From JANXQE01 sp035651635 (GTDB lineage Bacteria > Verrucomicrobiota > Verrucomicrobiia > Limisphaerales > UBA8199), in NCBI GenBank assembly GCA_035651635.1, contig DASRFK010000051.1, forward strand, positions 1 through 21,848: DNA of 21,848 nt. Reading direction: 5' to 3'. The notes beneath the pieces are model-generated. The model worked only from the letters and a program-made list of their open reading frames with translations, was not told the origin of the DNA and ran no database searches. The first letter of the stretch is position 1, and every line of letters starts with the position of its first letter. A program made the translations under genes and the position numbers. Of the stretch, positions 14,612-21,650 are shown piece by piece.

Positions 14612-16429
14612 ATGAAAACTGAAGACCCCGCTTTGGCTTCTTCGACTGAAAAGGCAGTTTCGACACCAGCCGCGAGGTTGCCGCTCAAGGGTTGGGCGCT
14701 TGAACTGGCGCGCCGCTGGAACGGCGGCACCTATTCGCTCTTCGTTCTTCACGGAAATATTTTTGATCTCTTCCCAATCCAGGACAACTCGCACACGAGT
14801 TATGTCCCCCTCAAAACTTTCCTGGCCCGCCGGCTGTTTCCCGAGCGTTCCTGCCTGCTCTTTTATGACATCAGCGACGGGCTCACCTTCGGAGCGCCGG
14901 ACATGCAGAAGCGCTTTTTCCAGTGGCTGGAGATTTACGACCACGTCGAAGACACGAACTTTCACGAGGCCGGCCCGCCTCGTGATTTCCTGCGCCTGGC
15001 TCCCGTCCTGCGCCGCTTCTTCCTGCAAGTGGCCGAAGACGAGGAGAAATGGAAGGGCGTCACGCTGATCATTGATTTTCCGGAGAAGCTTATTCCCGCC
15101 GCCGAAGAGGCCAATGCGAGTCTCGACGAGCGCATGAACCTCGTCACCTTTCTCAAGTGGGCGGCCGCGCCGGAGATGGCCCGCCTCGATATCGGCGTCA
15201 TCCTGGTCACCGAATCGGCCGGGGAACTTAACGCCCGTCTTTTGCAGAATCCTTACGTGGCCCAGGTGCGGATCGATTTGCCCGATGCCGAGGAGCGCCA
15301 GCGCTTTCTATCCTCAGGCTGGGCCGAAACCATGGCCGACGGCCAATCGTTCGCCAACTGGTCTTATTTCTCGCCGGAAGAGCTGGCAACTCGAACGGCC
15401 GGTCTGAACCTGCTCCGGATTCGCCATTTCCTGGCCGAAGCAATCCGCAACAACACGCGCGTAACCCAGGAATTGGTCACAGGCAGCAAAAAGCGCCTGA
15501 TCGAGGAGTATTGCCAGGGCCTGGTGCGGTTCAAGGATCCCAAGCCGGGTGTCAGTCTCGACCGGGTTGCCACGCACGCCGCCGCCAAAGGTCGATTGCG
15601 CGAACTGGCCTGGCTCATCCGCAACGGCAAAACCGACGTCCTCGAGCGCGGTGTGTTGGTCCCCGGGCGGGTCGGCGTTGGCAAATCATTTCTCATCGAT
15701 TGTTTCGCCAGCGAATGCAATCTGCCAGTCATGGAAATGGGCGAGTTCCGCTCCAAGTGGGTCGGCGACACCGAACGCCAGCAAGCCCGGATCCTCATGA
15801 CCATCCGCGCATTGGGGCCCGTCATTGTCGTCGTAGACGAGGCGGACGCTGTCTTTGGCACGCGTGAAGCCGACGGCGACAGCGGCGTCTCGGGCCGTGT
15901 CTTCGCGGCGTTTGCCGCCCACATTGGCGACTCGACGCTTCGTGGCCGTGAGCTGTGGGTTGCCATGACCTCGCGCCCGGACCTGCTCTCGATCGACATG
16001 AAACGCCAGGGACGTTTTGGATTGTGTATGCCCCTTTTCCCGGCACAAAACGGCGACGACATCATCGAGCTGTTCTCGACCGTGGCAAAGGTAAAAGGTA
16101 TCGCGCTGACCGATCCTATCGTGGCCTACATCCGGGAGAACCTCGGCACGCGGCCGCTGACCGGCAGCGACGTCGAATCGATCCTCATGCGGGGCAAGGA
16201 AAAGGCCGTGCTGGCTAAGCGGGACACCGACGTCCAACGCGCTGACCTGGAAGAGTCGGTCAGCTCGTTTATCGACCCGCTCGACCCGGAGTTGCTGGCC
16301 TTGCAGGAACTGGCCGCCGTGCTCGCCTGCTCCGATCGGCGCTATCTGCCTGACCGCTACAAATCGGCCGATCGGGCTGAGATGCTCCAAGAATTCGCGC
16401 GATTAAAACTGCGCGCGGGGCGCCGCTGA
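14612..16429 (+). CDS. Ycf46-like AAA+ ATPase with degenerate N-terminal AAA-like half
   Basis: A 605-residue cytoplasmic protein. The N-terminal half (about 25-300) has AAA-like strand patterns (YSLFVLHGNIFDLF; VTLIIDFPEKL; DIGVILVTES) but no GKS/T, so it cannot bind ATP conventionally. The C-terminal half is an active-looking AAA+ module with Walker A GRVGVGKS (352-359), Walker B VIVVVDEAD (Asp409, Glu410) and GRFG with Arg468. The sensor-1 position holds Ser454 (AMTSRPD) where Asn is usual. A helical lid follows (about 480-550). This two-part plan, dead then live, resembles Ycf46 proteins of cyanobacteria and plastids, whose role is poorly known. It probably remodels or unfolds a partner encoded in the same block. 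The last gene of the block; spacing from the coiled-coil gene is 15 bases. Confidence 0.85.
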   Translation: MKTEDPALASSTEKAVSTPAARLPLKGWALELARRWNGGTYSLFVLHGNIFDLFPIQDNSHTSYVPLKTFLARRLFPERSCLLFYDISDGLTFGAPDMQKRFFQWLEIYDHVEDTNFHEAGPPRDFLRLAPVLRRFFLQVAEDEEKWKGVTLIIDFPEKLIPAAEEANASLDERMNLVTFLKWAAAPEMARLDIGVILVTESAGELNARLLQNPYVAQVRIDLPDAEERQRFLSSGWAETMADGQSFANWSYFSPEELATRTAGLNLLRIRHFLAEAIRNNTRVTQELVTGSKKRLIEEYCQGLVRFKDPKPGVSLDRVATHAAAKGRLRELAWLIRNGKTDVLERGVLVPGRVGVGKSFLIDCFASECNLPVMEMGEFRSKWVGDTERQQARILMTIRALGPVIVVVDEADAVFGTREADGDSGVSGRVFAAFAAHIGDSTLRGRELWVAMTSRPDLLSIDMKRQGRFGLCMPLFPAQNGDDIIELFSTVAKVKGIALTDPIVAYIRENLGTRPLTGSDVESILMRGKEKAVLAKRDTDVQRADLEESVSSFIDPLDPELLALQELAAVLACSDRRYLPDRYKSADRAEMLQEFARLKLRAGRR

Positions 16430-16459
16430 TCCAAATCCGAAGGCCGAAATCCGAACTCG

Positions 16460-16609
16460 AGCCGGTAAATCCACCCAAATGTCCGTTTCCAAGGTCGTTG
16501 CCGGAACCCCCTGGAGGATGGCGCCGCTCATCCCAACTATTTGAAACCTAATTTTCTGCGCTCGGAGCGCGTGAATAACCCGTGCGAGCGCAGAAAATTC
16601 TCGTGCAGG
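16460..16609 (-). pseudogene. N-terminal remnant of a nucleotidyltransferase-like gene
   Basis: One minus-strand frame reads EFSALARVIHALRAQKIRF then QIVGMSGAILQGVPATTLE and TDIWVDLPA. This is the recognisable start of MNT/AbiEii-like nucleotidyltransferases (helix, VGxxAxxxxGxPxxTxDxD). The similarity stops abruptly at about 16460, where the frame runs into unrelated sequence next to the AAA+ stop codon, so the catalytic core is lost. No good start codon is seen in this frame. The fragment overlaps the 3' part of the 58-codon gene in another frame. A recombination or deletion at the AAA+ gene's end probably removed the rest. Confidence 0.6.
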
Positions 16610-16713
16610 CGCCAGCGTTGATCCGGTGTAGCGGCCAGACTGCGAGCGAATAAAATCTTTTCGTGCTCGCTTAGCCCGCGCACGCCCCGAATGCGCCGCA
16701 GAATCGTTGCCAT
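16537..16713 (-). CDS. Small basic hypothetical protein (58 aa), upstream partner of a nucleotidyltransferase
   Basis: Too short for ordinary ORF cut-offs. ATG 16711-16713 to TAG 16537-16539 encodes MATILRRIRGVRGLSEHEK, then ILFARSLAATPDQRWRLHE and NFLRSHGLFTRSERRKLGFK. The C-terminal pattern RSLA-TPxxRW-x-NFLRSxGLFTRSERRKxGF looks like a family of short helical proteins encoded immediately before nucleotidyltransferases, and indeed the remnant of one overlaps it. GTGGAAAAAAA precedes the ATG and could serve as a ribosome binding site. A toxin-antitoxin or phosphoramide-type regulatory role for such pairs is possible but not shown. Because its partner is broken, this gene may be a relic despite its intact frame. 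Confidence 0.6.
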   Translation of the reverse strand: MATILRRIRGVRGLSEHEKILFARSLAATPDQRWRLHENFLRSHGLFTRSERRKLGFK

Positions 16714-16944
16714 TTTTTTTCCACTGAATCAACAGTAACTCTCCGAACCCCAGTGCGCCGAGCCTTAAGCGGTGAGATGTCAATGGCAGCTGCCCGCGCT
16801 GCGAGGGCCTTGGGGTGGGTGGTTTTGCAATAATTGCTCTGCGCCGCGCAAAAATCCTCCTCCGAAATCGCACAAAATAGATTGCCACACCAGGTAAGCA
16901 AAAGTAATAATGACCTCGATGGTTATTCAGATTAGGAATCATTT

Positions 16945-17763
16945 ATGAAACTATTATCATCTCACTTCATTCGCAGAGCAGCCGGTTTGTTGGTCGTATT
17001 ATCGCTCCCCGTTGCGGTCCAGGGCCAGACCAGCTTCACGTGGTTGACGAACCTCGACCAAACCATCGACCTTGAGTTTGGTTTCGGGCCCGGGCGGCTC
17101 CCCGCCACGAGCGTTACGATTCCGGATACCGTTACGGGCAGGCCCGTCACGCAAATCGGCCGGAATGCCTTTACTGCCATGAATAGTTTTATTACCAATA
17201 TCGTTATCCCAGACAGTGTGTATGAGATAGACGGTAACGCTTTTCGGGGCTGCCGATACCTGTCGAGCATTACCATCGGCACCGGTGTCACCAACCTTTC
17301 TAACTACTCGTTTGCCGAAATAGGAAATGGCGTCAGCCTTTCAACCTATCCGTCGCCTGCCCGTGTTTCTTTCTATTTTAGCGGCAACGCTCCAAGCCTG
17401 GGTTCCTATACCACCAACGGCTTCGAGCCTGATGACACAGTGTTTTACGGTAGCCCCAAGGCAACCGTTTATTACCTGGCTGGGACAACCGGCTGGAGTG
17501 ACACGCTGGGAGGTTTGCCCACGGCGTTATGGCTGCCACAGATGCAACCGTCCGCAGTGGGCTCCGGCGGGGTGACAACTCAAATGGCCTTCAAGATCAT
17601 CTGGGCCAAAGGCAGGACCGTGGTAGTCGAGAATTGCAATGACCTGCTCAACCCCGCGTGGCAGCCCGTCGCGACAAACACACTGGCTACCGGCACCTGG
17701 TCCTTTAGTGACCCGCATTGGACAACTTCGGGCTGCGGCTTCTATCGGGTTCGAGCTCAATAG
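16945..17763 (+). CDS. Secreted leucine-rich repeat (BspA-type LRR_5) protein
   Basis: A 272-residue protein. The signal peptide (RRAAGLLVVLSLPVAVQG, about 11-28) ends near Gly27-Gln28. Residues about 55-135 contain LRR_5-type repeats of the form VTIPDTVTG-xPVTQIGRNAF, NIVIPDSVYEIDGNAF and SITIGTGVTNL-SYSF, which build a beta-solenoid in BspA-like surface proteins. The last 70 residues (VVVENCNDLLNPAWQPVATN ... GFYRVRAQ) are a small beta domain that I have seen ending many secreted proteins of this kind of bacterium. Such repeats usually bind proteins or glycans outside the cell. AGGA lies 7 bases before the ATG. No cotranscribed partner: the upstream gap is mostly repeat and remnant sequence, and the downstream gene is convergent. 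Confidence 0.85.
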   Translation: MKLLSSHFIRRAAGLLVVLSLPVAVQGQTSFTWLTNLDQTIDLEFGFGPGRLPATSVTIPDTVTGRPVTQIGRNAFTAMNSFITNIVIPDSVYEIDGNAFRGCRYLSSITIGTGVTNLSNYSFAEIGNGVSLSTYPSPARVSFYFSGNAPSLGSYTTNGFEPDDTVFYGSPKATVYYLAGTTGWSDTLGGLPTALWLPQMQPSAVGSGGVTTQMAFKIIWAKGRTVVVENCNDLLNPAWQPVATNTLATGTWSFSDPHWTTSGCGFYRVRAQ

Positions 17764-17829
17764 GAGCGAAACTCAATAGCGCGAAACCCGCCGGTCGCGC
17801 ATTCAAGCCCGTCAGGGCGACGGAACTTA

Positions 17830-17853
17830 AACCCAGCGATTCATCGCTGGGTT
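17830..17853. repeat. Perfect 11-bp inverted repeat (AACCCAGCGAT-TC-ATCGCTGGGTT)
   Basis: A tight palindrome 67 bases after the LRR stop, extended by TTAA on both sides with one bulged base. It may act as terminator for the LRR gene, although no T-run follows; the sequence also looks like a dispersed REP-type unit. Between the convergent LRR and RGS-like genes (17764-18061) I see no coding sequence, only this and two weaker hairpins: CCCACC/GGTGGG at 17969-17988 and GGGCAG/CTGCCC at 18017-18035. Confidence 0.6.
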
Positions 17854-18061
17854 AATTCTGGAGCACGTCCTGCCAGAGACGGAAGAAGCATTGATTTCAC
17901 AGCAGAGGGTCCGCCAAGGGATGCCTCTTCTTTCGCTCCGGTGCTGACCGGCTCCCATTGCCAGCTTTCCCACCGTTTGAAAGGTGGGCGATTTTCGGCC
18001 GTCCCTCGCGGCGCCAGGGCAGGTTTGCCCTGCCCGGTTGCCTTCCACCCTGAAGCGGCTC

Positions 18062-18766
18062 CTAGAAGCCCGCCTCTTGCAGCTGTTTCAGGATAATGTC
18101 CGCCTTTAGCTTGAGTTCCTCTTTTTTGGTCAGCTCGGTTAGCAATTTCAGCGCGCCGGTCTTATCGCCCTTGAAGCTCAAGTCGTTTGCCTTTGTCAGC
18201 AGCGCCAGGCTTTCGGGATCTGTGATGCCCAGTCGTTTGGCAGCCTTCCTCGGGTCGGCTTTCTTCGGCGCCGGGGCCGGGGCTCCCGCTTTCTCTTGTG
18301 TTTGGGCCGTGCCTGCTTGCTGGGCTTTGACGGCTGCATCGGCGGCTTTATGGGTTGCGAGGACCGCTGAGGTTGCGTCCGCAACTTTGGACTTGAGCGC
18401 CGCGGCCGCGGCGATTTTACCCGCCGGCGTTGCCAGGAATTCCTTGGAATTTATGAATCGCTTTTTGCAATCGCCGTTCCATAGCCTGGCGATGCTCTCC
18501 TTGGCGTCATCGAGCAGCTTTTTCCAGGAGGGATCCTCCCATTTGTTGTCCTTCGCCAGGTCGTGCATGGGGTCGGAGATCGGAGCGGGAAGATTGACCT
18601 GCGTTGGCGCATCACGCGACACAAACTTCTCATAAACGGTTTTTGGATCTCCCGTTGCACAGTAGAACAGGATGTTTTCCGAGTTGAACTCCCTTTTGGC
18701 AACGGCAAATGCCGCGGCGAGTAGCGTGGAATCCTTTGCCACGCTTTGCAATGTGATATCAGCCAT
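18062..18766 (-). CDS. Protein with an RGS-like (regulator of G-protein signalling) N-terminal domain
   Basis: A 234-residue protein from ATG 18766 (MADITLQSVAKDS); the frame is open to 18883, but the extra codons look non-coding. Residues about 8-112 closely follow the eukaryotic RGS pattern: a short helix, FAVAKREFNSENILFYCA (compare F-x-x-EFSEENLxFWxA), VYEKFVSRDAPTQVNL (compare IYxxFIxxxAPxxINL), then WKKLLDDAKESIARL and KKRFINSKEF (compare FDxAQxxIxxLMExDSYxRFLxSxxY). RGS domains speed GTP hydrolysis on heterotrimeric G-alpha in eukaryotes; bacteria lack that partner. Residues about 113-170 are Ala/Lys-rich helix and a Pro/Ala linker; 175-234 form a short helical region (ESLALLTKANDLSFKGDKTG, TPR-like). 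No signal peptide, so cytoplasmic. Stands alone, convergent with the LRR gene. The domain call is by eye and needs a profile search. Confidence 0.7.
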   Translation of the reverse strand: MADITLQSVAKDSTLLAAAFAVAKREFNSENILFYCATGDPKTVYEKFVSRDAPTQVNLPAPISDPMHDLAKDNKWEDPSWKKLLDDAKESIARLWNGDCKKRFINSKEFLATPAGKIAAAAALKSKVADATSAVLATHKAADAAVKAQQAGTAQTQEKAGAPAPAPKKADPRKAAKRLGITDPESLALLTKANDLSFKGDKTGALKLLTELTKKEELKLKADIILKQLQEAGF

Positions 18767-19235
18767 AGAAGTAACTGTTTTGCGATGATGGTGAACTATC
18801 GCCATGCTGTTCTCGGGCACTTTGAATGTCAAGAAAAAAGTGGAAGCCGACGGGATTACCGATGGGGCTGGCGGCTCCTCCAACTTGGAACTTACAACTC
18901 CCGGTTGTCGGCCCCGCTTGCCTCGGGCGAACGAGTTTCATAAAGTTTGACCTACACCTCATGCCGCCGCCCGATCCTCCGAATCCCGCCACGATTGTAT
19001 TAAGTTTGCCAATCGAGGAGCAGTTGCGCGCAATGCATGCATCGGGTCGGCGAGACCCAAGGCACTTGGATTTCGCGGAGCATGGACTTTCCAGCCCTTA
19101 ACGCCAAAGGCGTTGCTCATACCAGCCTAGGCCGAAAGGCCTAGGAAAATTTAGCTGGCGGACGTCCACGTTTTCGTTTCAGCCAAGATTTTTTTGTCCA
19201 CCTGTGGCGATTTTAACGACTAAGTAACTGAAGAC
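18767..19235. other. Divergent intergenic region, no gene seen apart from a repeat
   Basis: These 469 bases separate the minus-strand RGS-like gene from the plus-strand sigma factor operon and must hold both promoters. No protein frame with recognisable composition was found in either direction. ATGCATGCAT at 19034-19043 is a short self-complementary stretch. The hairpin pair at 19100-19145 is described separately. A clear -35/-10 pair for the sigma factor operon was not seen, which would fit an ECF-type autoregulated promoter but does not show it. Confidence 0.5.
19100..19145. repeat. Double hairpin repeat (AACGCC-AAA-GGCGTT and CCTAGGCC-GAAA-GGCCTAGG)
   Basis: Two perfect palindromes 11 bases apart: a 6-bp stem with an AAA loop (19100-19114) and an 8-bp stem with a stable GAAA tetraloop (19126-19145). 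The compact arrangement with the linker GCTCATACCAG looks like a dispersed REP-type repeat rather than a terminator, since no transcript is expected to end here and no T-run follows. Confidence 0.65.
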
Positions 19236-19814
19236 ATGAAGACTGAAGCAGACGATTTGGTGGAACGGATTGCCAAAGGCGAACAGGTCGCGGCGGTCGA
19301 CCTGATCGATTTGTTCTACGAACGCATTTACGCGTTCCTGCGACGCCTTTCCTCCAACGATGCGGATGCCGCGGATTTAACCCAGAAAACATTCGAACGC
19401 GTTTGGCAGGCGCTGCCGAGTTTTAGCGGTCGTTCGTCCGTCGGCTCCTGGATTCACAGCATCGCCTATCATATATACGTGGATTGGCGGCGGGCGAGCC
19501 ACCCAGGCGAAGCCCGTTCTTCGGAATGGTGGGCCGAGTGTGCCGGAGCCGGCCCTGGCCCGGACGAAATCGCGGCCCGGAACGATCTATCCGCCACCAC
19601 GTACGCCGCGGTGGATCAACTGCCGCCTGAACTCCGCGATACGGTCCATCTTCATTATTACCAGGAACTGACGCTGCAGGAAACCGCCGAAGCCATGGGA
19701 GTGGCCACCAGCACCGTAAAATACCGGGTTCGCCAGGCACTAACTGAGCTGCAACAAAAAGTCGCCCCTTCCAACACTGGAAGAATTTCGCAAACAACTT
19801 CACGAAAAATATGA
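19236..19814 (+). CDS. ECF-type RNA polymerase sigma factor
   Basis: A 192-residue sigma-70-like factor with only regions 2 and 4. Region 2 (about 22-86) shows FYERIYAFLRRLSSNDADAADLTQKTF and SWIHSIAYHIYVDWRR. Region 4 (about 127-176) has LPPELRDTVHLHYYQELTLQ and a helix-turn-helix (ETAEAMGVATSTVKYRVRQA) that reads the -35 element. Regions 1.1 and 3 are absent, as in extracytoplasmic-function factors. It would direct core polymerase to a small stress or envelope regulon. Its stop overlaps the ATG of the next gene by ATGA (19811-19814), the usual arrangement for sigma factor and anti-sigma, so the membrane protein downstream is the likely regulator. Two further residues of tail after SNTGRISQTTSRK are not conserved-looking. 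Confidence 0.93.
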   Translation: MKTEADDLVERIAKGEQVAAVDLIDLFYERIYAFLRRLSSNDADAADLTQKTFERVWQALPSFSGRSSVGSWIHSIAYHIYVDWRRASHPGEARSSEWWAECAGAGPGPDEIAARNDLSATTYAAVDQLPPELRDTVHLHYYQELTLQETAEAMGVATSTVKYRVRQALTELQQKVAPSNTGRISQTTSRKI

Positions 19815-20764
19815 GCACCACCGAAATCGAAAACATTCTTCATCGAGCCCCTCAGCCAAAGGCTCCCGGCAATCTGCAGCAACGCCTTAAAGCTCAGGCT
19901 TTGAGCGTGCCGCGCGTTTCAGCGACTCCGCGAGCGCCGCGTCCCGCCGCGCCTGGTTCATGGCTCGCGCGCTGGTGGCCGGCTCTTGCGCCAACCGTTG
20001 TTTCTCTTGCCTGTGCGGCAACGTTGTCCTTTCAGCAAAAGGAATTTCGCCAGCTCCGAACAGAACTGGAAAGCCACGGGAAGGCTCAGGGACGCCCCAT
20101 AGCTATCGCAGTGAATGGTGGGCCCTCGGGTGATCCCGGGGCTGCCCCAGCCTCGGAGCAAAACGAATTGCTACGCCTCAGAAGCCTGGCGGCGTCGTTG
20201 AGCGCGGAGGTCGCCAAACTTGAGCAAACCCAAGCCGACAATGCCAGGCTGCGCGCACAACTGGCTTCGCGCTCCGCCGCAATGTTCAGCCCGGAAGAGG
20301 CGAACGCGCTGGAAGAGGCTCGCGACCGAGCCATGAGCATCCAATGTGTCAATCAGCTGAAACAGCTGGGTTTGGCAGTCAGAATTTGGGCCAATGACCA
20401 TGGTGAACTATCGCCCCCAAATGTGCTTTGCTTAAGCAATGAGCTCTCGGGTCACTTCGACGTTCTCGTTTGCCCCGCAGACGCGGGACGCCAGCCGGCT
20501 TCTGACCCGGGCTCATTCACCGCCGCGAATTGTTCGTACGAATACCTCGCCCCTTCTGCGCCCGAAACCGAGCCGCAACGAATTCTGTTCCGTTGCCCAA
20601 TCCATGGGAACCTGGGCCTGGTCGACGGCAGTGTGCAACGAGCAATTGTTAAGAACCACCCGGACTGGATCGTGCAACGCGATGGCAAACTTTATATGGA
20701 AGCTCCGCCCGCGCCCGTTGCTGAGCCTAGAAATTCTCAATCGAGCGGCTCGAATCAAAACTAA
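19811..20764 (+). CDS. Membrane protein with coiled coil and pseudopilin-like C-terminal domain; candidate anti-sigma factor
   Basis: A 317-residue protein translationally coupled to the ECF sigma gene (ATGA overlap). Residues 1-50 are cytoplasmic and contain a short helix (TTEIENILHRAPQPKAPGNL). No HxxxCxxC zinc anti-sigma motif is present. One membrane helix (about 55-73, WPALAPTVVSLACAATLSF) leads to a periplasmic coiled coil (about 115-175). The C-terminal domain (about 178-290) begins CVNQLKQLGLAVRIWANDHG and continues VLVCPADAGR and LVDGSVQ, the pattern of type II secretion-type pseudopilin-like (H-X9-DG/DUF1559-related) proteins common in Planctomycetota and Verrucomicrobiota, but without the N-terminal prepilin segment. 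The topology fits an anti-sigma factor with an external sensor; this is inference from position. Confidence 0.75.
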   Translation: MSTTEIENILHRAPQPKAPGNLQQRLKAQALSVPRVSATPRAPRPAAPGSWLARWWPALAPTVVSLACAATLSFQQKEFRQLRTELESHGKAQGRPIAIAVNGGPSGDPGAAPASEQNELLRLRSLAASLSAEVAKLEQTQADNARLRAQLASRSAAMFSPEEANALEEARDRAMSIQCVNQLKQLGLAVRIWANDHGELSPPNVLCLSNELSGHFDVLVCPADAGRQPASDPGSFTAANCSYEYLAPSAPETEPQRILFRCPIHGNLGLVDGSVQRAIVKNHPDWIVQRDGKLYMEAPPAPVAEPRNSQSSGSNQN

Positions 20765-20782
20765 GAGCAACGAAAGTTGGTT

Positions 20783-21463
20783 ATGACAAAACGGAACTGG
20801 ATTATCGTCGCAACCTGGCTTCTTTGTCTGTCGGCCATCTCGGCCGTCCTGGTTCAACGTAAGCAGTTGGCTGCCCTGCGAGCGTCAACCGCGGTTGTTG
20901 AACCTGGTCCGGCATCGCTGGAAAAAAGTTCGTCCGCGGTGTATGCCGGTTCTTTGTCCCCTGAAGAATCGCGGGAGCTTTTGCAGCTGCGCGGAGAGGT
21001 CACCCGGCTGACGGCGCGAAAACGCCAATTGGCCGGTGTCGCTGCCGAATCTGAACGGCTCAAGGCCCAACTGGACGCCAATCCCAATCCCGACCGTTCA
21101 AGCGGGATTGCGCTTCCGGTTGGGTACATTCGCAAAGCAAACGCCCAATTCCTGGGTTACTTTACGCCGGAGAACACCGTTCAATCCTGGCTTTGGGCTT
21201 TGCAACACCATGACGTGCCTAAACTTCTCCAGTCGCTCACTCCCGACGAGGCCGTGAATGTTCAAGGCAGGATGATTTCAAAAGACGACGTCGAAGCTTT
21301 TTTCAAAAACACCGACTCTCTGCCCGGCCTGGCCATCCAGGGGCGCAAGGACCTGCCCGATGGATCAGTAGAGCTGCAGCTTTACCTGGCGCCCAACCTG
21401 CCGCCGCAACCGATCCGAATGCAGGTGGTCAATGGGGAATGGAAAATGCCGTTCCGATTTTGA
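20783..21463 (+). CDS. Membrane-anchored coiled-coil protein, unknown function (third gene of sigma operon)
   Basis: Not recognised. 226 residues from ATG 20783; an in-frame TTG at 20777 is less likely. One N-terminal membrane helix (NWIIVATWLLCLSAISAVLV) is followed by a short coiled coil (about 50-95, ESRELLQLRGEVTRLTARKRQLAGVAAESERLKAQL). The C-terminal domain (about 110-226) has an alpha/beta look with VQSWLWALQHHDVPKLLQSL and ends QVVNGEWKMPFRF, reminiscent of small stress-response or NTF2-like folds. The topology repeats that of the preceding gene (helix, then LRxLAAxLSAEVxxLE-like coil), so the two may share ancestry or pair through their coils. It follows by 18 bases and is almost certainly cotranscribed with the sigma factor. 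Confidence 0.7.
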   Translation: MTKRNWIIVATWLLCLSAISAVLVQRKQLAALRASTAVVEPGPASLEKSSSAVYAGSLSPEESRELLQLRGEVTRLTARKRQLAGVAAESERLKAQLDANPNPDRSSGIALPVGYIRKANAQFLGYFTPENTVQSWLWALQHHDVPKLLQSLTPDEAVNVQGRMISKDDVEAFFKNTDSLPGLAIQGRKDLPDGSVELQLYLAPNLPPQPIRMQVVNGEWKMPFRF

Positions 21464-21494
21464 GGGTTGCTGCTGGGCGGGCCACAGGGGTCTC

Positions 21495-21650
21495 AGAGGG
21501 CGTCTTAAAATGGGTCCGCGGCGCCATTCCGGCGGCGAGACGCCGCCGCAACCCGCAGGCGAGGACGCCTGCGCTACGTAGCGCGGGCCTCTGGCCGGCG
21601 GGTCTTGGCGGCGTCTCGCCGCCAAGATCATCATGAAAACACGCTCCCTA
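21495..21650. repeat. Palindromic MITE-like repeat element B
   Basis: About 156 bases with inverted termini (left AGAGGGCGTCTTAAAA; right, on the minus strand, AGGGAGCGTGTTTTCATG) similar to those of element A at 3938-4063. Inside, a 17-base palindrome (GGCGGCG-AGA-CGCCGCC, 21531-21547) recurs as its exact reverse complement at 21607-21623. Between them is GCAGGC/GCCTGC (21555-21572). The whole unit can fold into a long branched hairpin. The remaining bases to 21848 show no gene I can support. Confidence 0.7.

Noticed and set aside
16403..16942. 179-codon minus-strand frame as a complete gene
   Set aside because: Only about residues 113-161 look like a protein family (nucleotidyltransferase start); both flanks are unrelated, so I call a remnant.
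18826..19101. 91-codon plus-strand frame between the RGS-like and sigma genes
   Set aside because: Pro/Leu-rich translation without a domain, running into a REP-type hairpin; no ribosome binding site.
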